This document shows positions 1 through 5,953 of a DNA stretch of 5,953 nucleotides, piece after piece. Positions within the stretch are counted from its first letter, which is position 1; each line of letters opens with the position of its first letter. Position numbers and translations under genes: made by a program. The notes below the pieces were generated by a model. The model saw only the letters and a list, made by a program, of their open reading frames with translations. It had not been told where the DNA came from and did not search any database. Origin of the DNA: Actinomycetes bacterium (GTDB taxonomy: Bacteria; Actinomycetota; Actinomycetes; Actinomycetales; Cellulomonadaceae); the NCBI GenBank assembly GCA_023418375.1, contig JAEZZV010000175.1, positions 1 to 5,953 of the forward strand, in the 5' to 3' direction.

Positions 1-93
1 CGCGGCGGTCAGCGTCGTCTTGCCGTGGTCGACGTGACCGATCGTCCCGATGTTCACGTGCGGCTTGGTCCGCTCGAACTTGGCCTTAGCCAC
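1..93 (-). CDS. tuf: Elongation factor Tu, N-terminal fragment (runs off the left edge)
   Basis: EF-Tu is the GTPase that carries aminoacyl-tRNA to the ribosomal A site in the cytoplasm. Only the first 31 codons are present. They read MAKAKFERTKPHVNIGTIGH and continue VDHGKTTLTAA, which is the canonical EF-Tu N-terminus including the P-loop GHVDHGKT at residues 19-26 (family knowledge). The start is GTG at 93-91, chosen because it gives the family N-terminus and has a near-perfect Shine-Dalgarno sequence upstream. The gene follows fusA after 120 bases on the same strand, the usual last position of the str operon. The remaining ~365 codons expected for the family lie outside the window, so intactness cannot be judged. 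Confidence 0.97.
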   Translation of the reverse strand, partial: MAKAKFERTKPHVNIGTIGHVDHGKTTLTAA

Positions 94-98
94 GGGTG

Positions 99-106
99 TC
101 CTCCTC
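99..106 (-). promoter_or_regulatory. Strong ribosome binding site of tuf
   Basis: On the minus strand GAGGAGGA stands 5 bases before the GTG start of tuf. It is the strongest Shine-Dalgarno match in the window, stronger than those of rpsL and fusA (AGAAGG). This fits the very high EF-Tu demand of growing cells and confirms the GTG start. Confidence 0.85.
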
Positions 107-176
107 GGACTCGGGTAGTTGTCGCATTCTTGCAGGTGCCGGGTGACCCCTGCGGGGCGTGCGGGTCGCTACAGGT

Positions 177-190
177 TGAGTGGTGAGTGG
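177..190. repeat. Short tandem repeat in the fusA-tuf spacer
   Basis: The 7-base unit TGAGTGG occurs twice in direct succession on the plus strand (CCACTCA twice on the coding strand), 24 bases after the fusA stop. It lies between the arms of a weak inverted repeat, ACAGGT at 171-176 and ACCTGT at 204-209. Two copies of a 7-mer can arise by chance, and no function is assigned. The rest of the 120-base spacer shows no convincing terminator. Confidence 0.5.
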
Positions 191-213
191 TACTGCTGGT
201 TCGACCTGTGGGA

Positions 214-2316
<2,103 letters not shown>

Positions 2317-2324
2317 GTGGTAGC

Positions 2325-2330
2325 CCTTCT
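2325..2330 (-). promoter_or_regulatory. Ribosome binding site of fusA
   Basis: AGAAGG on the minus strand stands 8 bases before the GTG start of fusA and supports that start. The same hexamer serves rpsL, so the two genes have closely similar initiation signals. Confidence 0.7.
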
Positions 2331-2369
2331 GGGTGTCGGGTGGAGCCGGTCAGGAGCGCGGCGCCGGGA

Positions 2370-2840
2370 TCACCAGCGGTAGTGCGCGAACGCCCGGTTC
2401 GACTCGGCCATCTTGTGCATGTCCTCGCGACGCTTCACAGCGGCGCCGAGGCCGTTGCTCGCGTCGAGGAGCTCGTTCATGAGCCGCTCGGTCATCGTCT
2501 TCTCACGACGCGCGCGGGAGAAGTCGACGAGCCAGCGGAGCGCCAGCGTGGTCGCCCGGACGGGACGGACCTCGACGGGCACCTGGTAGGTGGCACCGCC
2601 GACGCGGCGGGAGCGGACCTCGAGCGCGGGACGCACGTTGTCGAGCGCGCGCTTGAGGATGACGACGGGGTCGGTGCCGGTCTTCTCGCGGGCGCCCTCG
2701 AGGGCGCCGTAGACGATCGCCTCGGCGACCGAGCGCTTGCCGTCGAGCAGCACCTTGTTGATGAGCTGCGTGACCAGCGGGGAACCGTAGACCGGGTCAG
2801 TGATGAGCGGCCGCTTCGGGGCCGGGCCCTTGCGAGGCAT
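2370..2840 (-). CDS. rpsG: 30S ribosomal protein S7
   Basis: S7 is a primary binder of the 3' domain of 16S rRNA. It nucleates assembly of the 30S head and lines the E site. The 156-residue product has the length usual in Actinomycetota. It begins MPRKGPAPKRPLITDPVYG, carries the conserved block RRVGGATYQVPVEVRP in its middle (about residues 79-94) and ends SNRAFAHYRW. It is strongly basic and has no insertions. The start is the ATG at 2840-2838, whose A is also the last base of the rpsL stop (TGATG), with AAGGAG 8 bases upstream inside rpsL. This arrangement favours translational coupling to rpsL. The stop is TGA at 2372-2370. In E. coli S7 represses the str operon by binding the rpsL-rpsG gap; no such gap exists here. 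Confidence 0.98.
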   Translation of the reverse strand: MPRKGPAPKRPLITDPVYGSPLVTQLINKVLLDGKRSVAEAIVYGALEGAREKTGTDPVVILKRALDNVRPALEVRSRRVGGATYQVPVEVRPVRATTLALRWLVDFSRARREKTMTERLMNELLDASNGLGAAVKRREDMHKMAESNRAFAHYRW

Positions 2841-3214
2841 CAGCTCTTCTCCTTCTTGGCGCCGTAGCGGCTGCGGGCCTGCTTGCGGTTCTTCACACCC
2901 TGCGTGTCGAGAGCGCCGCGGACGATCTTGTACCGAACGCCCGGCAGGTCCTTCACACGGCCGCCACGCACGAGCACGATCGAGTGCTCCTGCAGGTTGT
3001 GGCCGACGCCCGGGATGTAGGCCGTGACCTCGATCTGGCTCGAGAGCTTCACGCGCGCCACCTTGCGGAGCGCGGAGTTCGGCTTCTTCGGGGTGGTGGT
3101 GTAGACGCGGGTGCACACACCGCGCCGCTGCGGGCTGCCCTTCAGGGCGGGTGTCTTCGATGACACCGACTTGGAAGCCCGGCCCTTGCGCACGAGCTGC
3201 TGGATCGTGGGCAC
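2840..3214 (-). CDS. rpsL: 30S ribosomal protein S12
   Basis: S12 sits at the decoding centre and monitors codon-anticodon pairing; it is the classic site of streptomycin-resistance mutations. The 124-residue product matches the actinobacterial family length. It begins MPTIQQLVRKGRASKS, carries TTTPKKPNSALRK (39-51) and GGRVKDLPGVRYK (84-96), and ends RYGAKKEKS. Lys43 and Lys88, the two positions most often altered in streptomycin-resistant strains, are wild type, so the gene encodes the sensitive form. The start is GTG at 3214-3212, because the family begins exactly at MPTIQQ. The frame stays open upstream to about 3400, but that extension has no family counterpart. AGAAGG lies 9 bases upstream. 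It is the first gene of the operon, behind a long leader, and its stop shares one base with the rpsG start. Confidence 0.98.
   Translation of the reverse strand: MPTIQQLVRKGRASKSVSSKTPALKGSPQRRGVCTRVYTTTPKKPNSALRKVARVKLSSQIEVTAYIPGVGHNLQEHSIVLVRGGRVKDLPGVRYKIVRGALDTQGVKNRKQARSRYGAKKEKS
2849..2854 (-). promoter_or_regulatory. Ribosome binding site of rpsG inside the end of rpsL
   Basis: AAGGAG, formed by the codons for Lys121-Glu122 of S12, stands 8 bases before the rpsG ATG. The signal is therefore embedded in coding sequence and is swept by ribosomes finishing rpsL, as expected for coupled synthesis of S12 and S7. Confidence 0.75.
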
Positions 3215-3267
3215 TACGTCTCGCCTTCTGCTGGTCGTATGGTCGGCCGGGTCCTCGACCCGGTCAT
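3214..3267 (-). CDS. Possible 17-codon upstream reading frame in the rpsL leader
   Basis: An ATG at 3267-3265 opens a frame of 17 codons, MTGSRTRPTIRPAEGET, ending in TAG at 3216-3214. The G of that TAG is the first base of the rpsL GTG start (TAGTG), in a different frame from rpsL. The frame contains the rpsL Shine-Dalgarno sequence and one leader hairpin (3247-3263), so its translation would melt that hairpin and bring ribosomes to the rpsL start. Against it, the only nearby Shine-Dalgarno-like sequence is GGTGA, 8 bases upstream and itself in a hairpin loop, and the frame includes codons rare in high-GC actinobacteria (AGG, ATA, CGA, CCA, GCA, GAA). It may be chance. The peptide resembles nothing I recognise. 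Confidence 0.2.
   Translation of the reverse strand: MTGSRTRPTIRPAEGET
3224..3229 (-). promoter_or_regulatory. Ribosome binding site of rpsL
   Basis: AGAAGG on the minus strand stands 9 bases before the rpsL GTG and decides this start against the open frame that continues upstream. It lies just downstream of the hairpin at 3247-3263, outside its stem. Confidence 0.7.
3247..3263 (-). other. Perfect 7-bp hairpin just upstream of the rpsL ribosome binding site
   Basis: The transcript reads CCGGGTC-GAG-GACCCGG, a perfect GC-rich stem with a 3-base loop ending 17 bases before the Shine-Dalgarno sequence. There is no U-tract after it, so it is not a classic attenuator, but it could affect ribosome access or stabilise the 5' end. 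It lies inside the possible small reading frame at 3214-3267. Confidence 0.55.
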
Positions 3268-3268
3268 G

Positions 3269-3286
3269 AGGCCCGTCACCGGGCCT
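3269..3286 (-). other. Perfect 7-bp leader hairpin with a GNRA-type loop
   Basis: The transcript reads AGGCCCG-GTGA-CGGGCCT. The GUGA loop belongs to the GNRA class, which stabilises hairpins and often docks into tertiary receptors (established RNA knowledge). It abuts a weaker stem at 3287-3306 and is separated by 5 bases from the next hairpin, so three stems stand in a row before the rpsL start. Confidence 0.55.
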
Positions 3287-3487
3287 GGTGCCTTTCGTCC
3301 CGCACCGACCCCCGCACCCGGGCGTGTCGTCCCCTCCGGGCGCGGCGCCGACCGCCAGGATGATCTGGTCGGTGGGACCGCGCGGTAGGTGGCTCACCAC
3401 CCGGCGCCTTCGCCGACCCCTCCCCGTGCGGGGAGACGTCCGACGCGGAGCACGCGCGAGGGCCCGACGGCGCGGGCACAGGGGCTC

Positions 3488-3517
3488 ACGTTACCTGCTG
3501 GTCCGAGGGAGCGTCAA
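3488..3517 (-). promoter_or_regulatory. Predicted housekeeping-sigma promoter of the str operon
   Basis: On the minus strand the -35 element TTGACG (3517-3512) is followed by an 18-base spacer and the -10 element TAACGT (3493-3488). This fits the actinobacterial consensus of TTGAC- and TAnnnT. The predicted start point is near 3481. The promoter lies about 75 bases downstream of the second hairpin after rpoC, where a promoter for a separately transcribed str operon is expected. No other position in the gap pairs a TTGAC with a suitably spaced TAnnnT. Confidence 0.7.
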
Positions 3518-3550
3518 AGCGGGTGGGCCTGGCCGGCCCCACGGTGTCCA

Positions 3551-3566
3551 CCTGCGTCAACGCAGG
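3551..3566. repeat. Palindrome containing a second TTGACG, upstream of the str promoter
   Basis: CCTGCG-TTGA-CGCAGG (minus strand) is a perfect 6-bp inverted repeat with a 4-base centre. It holds a second copy of the -35 hexamer TTGACG (3560-3555), 43 bases upstream of the promoter's own, but no -10-like sequence follows at 16-18 bases. Possible readings are an operator-like site, a decayed promoter, or chance. An imperfect inverted repeat (3522-3541, arms GTGGGCC and GGCCCCAC) lies between it and the -35 element. Confidence 0.4.
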
Positions 3567-3590
3567 CTCGGCCAGGTCTGTTCCGCGGAC

Positions 3591-3629
3591 GCAGAGAGGG
3601 GCTCACCCGCAGGTGAGCCCCTCTCGTGC
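3591..3629 (-). terminator. Second hairpin after rpoC, likely Rho-independent terminator without a U-tract
   Basis: A perfect 14-bp inverted repeat (3594-3607 with 3612-3625; transcript arms GAGAGGGGCTCACC and GGTGAGCCCCTCTC) encloses a 4-base loop. The stem extends by three more pairs (3591-3593 with 3627-3629) past one bulged base. It begins about 80 bases after the rpoC stop and ends about 75 bases before the str promoter. There is no run of T on either strand, as is common for terminators of high-GC actinobacteria. Perfect symmetry over 28 bases makes chance very unlikely. Confidence 0.8.
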
Positions 3630-3670
3630 GCACGCGTCCCGACCAGTCCTCGCAGGGGAGGCGCGGGGGG

Positions 3671-3702
3671 GCGTCGGCGGCCGGTCCCCCGGCCGCCGAC
3701 GC
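3671..3702 (-). terminator. First hairpin after rpoC, 4 bases past the stop codon
   Basis: A perfect 14-bp inverted repeat (3671-3684 with 3689-3702; transcript arms GCGTCGGCGGCCGG and CCGGCCGCCGACGC) closes a GGGA loop of GNRA type. Thirteen of the 14 pairs are G-C. It starts 4 bases after the rpoC TGA and is followed by six C, not U. It probably terminates transcription, protects the rpoC mRNA 3' end, or both. A ribosome stopped at the rpoC stop codon would cover its base, so folding may depend on translation having finished. Confidence 0.75.
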
Positions 3703-3706
3703 GCGT

Positions 3707-5953
3707 TCAGCGGAGGTCGCCGAAGTCGATCTCGTCGAGCGGGATCGCCTCGCCGGAGCCCATGCCGAGCGGCGGGAAGTCGATCTCGTCGTACCCGAAG
3801 CTCGGGTAGAGCTCGGCCTTGGCCTCCTCGGTGGGCTCGACCGCGACGTTGCCGTAGCGGGTCAGGCCCGTGCCGGCCGGGATGAGCTTGCCGATGATGA
3901 CGTTCTCCTTCAGGCCCAGCAGGGGGTCGCTGCGGCCGCTCATCGCGGCCTCCGTGAGCACCCGTGTGGTCTCCTGGAAGGAGGCCGCCGACAGCCACGA
4001 GTCCGTCGCGAGCGACGCCTTCGTGATACCCATCAGCTCCGGACGGCCCGACGCCGGCTGCGTCCCCTCGGCGATCGCCGCGCGGTTCGCGTCCTCGAAC
4101 CGGCCACGCTCGGCCAGCTCGCCCGGCAGCAGGTCCGTGTCACCCGAGTCGAGCACGGTCACGCGCCGCAGCATCTGCCGCACGATGACCTCGATGTGCT
4201 TGTCGTGGATGTCCACGCCCTGGCTGGAGTAGGCCTCCTGGACCTCGTCCACCAGGTGCTTCTGCGCCGCGCGCGGGCCCAGGATGCGCAGGACCTTCTT
4301 CGGGTCCACCTTGCCCTGGACCAGCTGCGTGCCGACCTCGACGTGCTGGCCGTCCGTGACGAGCAGGCGCGAGCGCTTGCTGATCGGGTAGGCGATCTCC
4401 TCCGAGCCGTCGTCCGGCGTGAGGACGATCCGGCGCGTCCGCTCGCTGTCGTCGACCACCACGCGGCCCGAGAACTCCGCGATCGGCGCCTCACCCTTGG
4501 GGGTGCGGGCCTCGAAGAGCTCCTGGACGCGGGGCAGACCCTGCGTGATGTCCTCCGCGGAGGCGACACCACCGGTGTGGAAGGTCCGCATCGTCAGCTG
4601 CGTGCCAGGCTCACCGATCGACTGGGCGGCGATGATGCCGACCGCCTCGCCGATGTCGACGAGCTTGCCGGTGGCCAGCGAGCGGCCGTAGCACTTGGCG
4701 CACGTGCCGACGCGCGACTCGCACGTCAGCACCGAGCGGATCTTGACCTCGGTCACCCCGGCGGCCACGACCCGGTCGATGATGACGTCGCCGACGTCCT
4801 CGCCCGCCTCGGCCAGGACCGTCCCGTCGGGCCCGACGACGTCCGTCGCCAGGGTCCGCGCGTACACGCTGGTCTCGACACGGTCGTGCCGGCGGACCTT
4901 GCCGTCCGGCCCGGTGGTCGCGACGGGCAGCGTGAGGCCGCGCTCGGTCCCGCAGTCGTCCTCGCGGACGATGACGTCCTGCGAGACGTCGACGAGCCGC
5001 CGCGTGAGGTAGCCCGAGTCGGCGGTCCGCAGAGCGGTGTCCGCCAGACCCTTGCGGGCGCCGTGGCTGGCGATGAAGTACTCCAGCACCGACAGGCCCT
5101 CGCGGTAGTTCGACTTGATCGGCCGCGGGATGATCTCGCCCTTCGGGTTGGCCACGAGGCCGCGCATGCCCGCGATCTGGCGAACCTGCATCCAGTTGCC
5201 TCGGGCGCCCGAGCTGACCATGCGGAACAGCGGGTTGCCGGTCGGGAAGGACTCCTGCATCGACTTGGCGACGACGTCCGTGGCCTGCGTCCACACCTCG
5301 ATGAGCTCCTGGCGGCGCTCGTCGTCGGTGATCAGACCCTTGTCGTACTGCGACTGGATCTTCGCGGCGCGGCCCTCGTACTCCTCGAGGATCGTCGCCT
5401 TGGTGTCCGGCGTCGCCACGTCACCGATGGAGATGCTCAGGCCGGACACGGTCGCCCAGTGGAAGCCGCCGTCCTTGAGCGCGTCCAGGCTCGCCGCGAC
5501 CTCGACCTTCGGGTACCGCTCGGCGAGGTCGTTGACGATCGCCGACAGCCGCTTCTTGTCGACGACGCCGTTGACGTACGGGTAGTCGACCGGCAGGAGC
5601 TCGTTGAAGAGCGCACGGCCGAGCGTCGTCGACATGAGCAGCGTGTCGCCGGGCTCGTAGCCCTCCGGCACCTCGAAGCCCTCGGGCAGGACGACGTCCG
5701 ACATCCGCAGCGTGATCACGGCGTTGAGGTCCAGGGTGCCCTGGTCGTACGCCATGATCGCCTCGGCGACCGAGCCGAACGCGCGGCCGGCGCCGACGGC
5801 GTCGTCCTTGTCCGCGGTCAGGTGGTACAGGCCGATGATCATGTCCTGCGAGGGCATGGTCACCGGACGGCCGTCCGACGGCTTGAGGATGTTGTTGCTC
5901 GAGAGCATGAGGATGCGGGCCTCGGCCTGCGCCTCCGCGCTCAGGGGCAGGTG
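3707..5953 (-). CDS. rpoC: RNA polymerase subunit beta', C-terminal fragment (5' end outside the window)
   Basis: The beta' subunit forms half of the RNA polymerase active-site cleft. The visible 748 residues begin HLPLSAEAQAEARILMLSSN, which in E. coli follows directly on NADFDGDQMAV, so the catalytic Mg2+-binding aspartates lie a few codons beyond the right edge. Numbering from the first visible residue, the bridge helix with SGARGNWMQVRQIAGMRGLV is at about 243-267. The four zinc ligands are Cys334, Cys411, Cys418 and Cys421. The trigger loop GEAVGIIAAQSIGEPGTQL through MRTFHTGG is at 435-462. The large trigger-loop insertion of E. coli (SI3) is absent, as expected for Actinomycetota. The conserved C-terminal block with SFQETTRVLTEAA and GLKENVIIGKLIPAGTG is followed by an acidic tail ending IDFGDLR. 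The family is roughly 1,290-1,320 residues long here, so a little over half is visible. No frameshift is seen. Two hairpins follow the TGA stop. Confidence 0.98.
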   Translation of the reverse strand, partial: HLPLSAEAQAEARILMLSSNNILKPSDGRPVTMPSQDMIIGLYHLTADKDDAVGAGRAFGSVAEAIMAYDQGTLDLNAVITLRMSDVVLPEGFEVPEGYEPGDTLLMSTTLGRALFNELLPVDYPYVNGVVDKKRLSAIVNDLAERYPKVEVAASLDALKDGGFHWATVSGLSISIGDVATPDTKATILEEYEGRAAKIQSQYDKGLITDDERRQELIEVWTQATDVVAKSMQESFPTGNPLFRMVSSGARGNWMQVRQIAGMRGLVANPKGEIIPRPIKSNYREGLSVLEYFIASHGARKGLADTALRTADSGYLTRRLVDVSQDVIVREDDCGTERGLTLPVATTGPDGKVRRHDRVETSVYARTLATDVVGPDGTVLAEAGEDVGDVIIDRVVAAGVTEVKIRSVLTCESRVGTCAKCYGRSLATGKLVDIGEAVGIIAAQSIGEPGTQLTMRTFHTGGVASAEDITQGLPRVQELFEARTPKGEAPIAEFSGRVVVDDSERTRRIVLTPDDGSEEIAYPISKRSRLLVTDGQHVEVGTQLVQGKVDPKKVLRILGPRAAQKHLVDEVQEAYSSQGVDIHDKHIEVIVRQMLRRVTVLDSGDTDLLPGELAERGRFEDANRAAIAEGTQPASGRPELMGITKASLATDSWLSAASFQETTRVLTEAAMSGRSDPLLGLKENVIIGKLIPAGTGLTRYGNVAVEPTEEAKAELYPSFGYDEIDFPPLGMGSGEAIPLDEIDFGDLR

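Larger units (their letters stand above)
3215..3481 (-). promoter_or_regulatory. Long structured 5' leader of the str operon
   Basis: If the promoter at 3488-3517 is correct, transcription starts near 3481 and the mRNA has about 265 untranslated bases before rpsL. Inverted repeats seen in the transcript, 5' to 3', are: CTCCCCG/CGGGGAG (3435-3420); GGTGG/CCACC (3401-3388); ACCG-A-CCAG/CTGGCGGT with one bulged A (3373-3351); GGTGC/GCACC (3306-3287); AGGCCCG/CGGGCCT with a GTGA loop (3286-3269); and CCGGGTC/GACCCGG (3263-3247). Some short stems are expected by chance at this GC content, but the last two, close to the start codon, are perfect 7-bp stems. A leader this long in front of ribosomal protein genes often carries autoregulation or attenuation. 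I recognise no named ribosomal leader family, so the function is open. Confidence 0.45.

Noticed and set aside
137..164. Small inverted repeats (CCCC-TGC-GGGG and GACCC/GGGTC) between fusA and tuf as a terminator
   Set aside because: The stems are only 4-5 bp, overlap each other and have no T-run. Compared with the 14-bp stems after rpoC they are not convincing, and tuf is expected to be cotranscribed with fusA.
3215..3400. N-terminal extension of S12 by about 62 codons, since the rpsL frame stays open upstream to a GTG at 3400
   Set aside because: S12 proteins begin at MPTIQQ, the GTG at 3214 has a ribosome binding site, and the upstream translation is unlike any S12. The open frame is a by-product of high GC.
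3288..3885. Plus-strand and minus-strand open frames of 70-170 codons in and around the rpoC-rpsL gap
   Set aside because: They run across the terminator hairpins or into rpoC, have Arg/Pro/Gly-rich translations without domains, and lack good ribosome binding sites.
4159..5294. Several 130-230 codon frames inside rpoC in other frames on both strands
   Set aside because: Their Arg-rich composition is typical of shifted reading of a high-GC gene, and all are contained in the intact rpoC frame.

Overview
The window is a piece of the chromosome of a high-GC Gram-positive bacterium (Actinomycetota). The third codon positions are almost all G or C, and three of the four visible start codons are GTG. 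The order rpoC-rpsL-rpsG-fusA-tuf, the RpoC C-terminus and the S12 sequence suggest the order Micrococcales, possibly a Cellulomonas-like genus. The genus is inferred from remembered family sequences, not from a search.

Every gene is on the minus strand, so transcription runs from high to low coordinates. From 5953 to 3707 lies the C-terminal ~748 residues of RpoC (RNA polymerase beta'); the window opens just after where the catalytic NADFDGD motif should be. From 3706 to 3215 there is a 492-base gap without an established gene. It holds two perfect 14-bp hairpins that look like tandem rpoC terminators, then a good housekeeping promoter (TTGACG, 18-bp spacer, TAACGT), then a predicted leader of ~265 nt rich in inverted repeats. 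From 3214 to 94 comes the str operon: rpsL (S12), rpsG (S7, sharing one base with rpsL), fusA (EF-G, after a 53-base gap), a 120-base spacer, and the first 31 codons of tuf (EF-Tu), which runs off the left edge.

The genes form a core gene-expression module. RpoC belongs to the transcription machine, S12 and S7 are the decoding-centre and head proteins of the 30S subunit, EF-G drives translocation, and EF-Tu delivers aminoacyl-tRNA. All reading frames look intact and carry their family signatures.

I see no mobile element, CRISPR array, tRNA, rRNA or new accessory system. What deserves a second look is regulatory: the long structured rpsL leader, a possible 17-codon upstream reading frame whose stop overlaps the rpsL start, the one-base rpsL/rpsG overlap that leaves no room for an E. 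coli-type S7 operator, and the U-tract-less tandem hairpins after rpoC.
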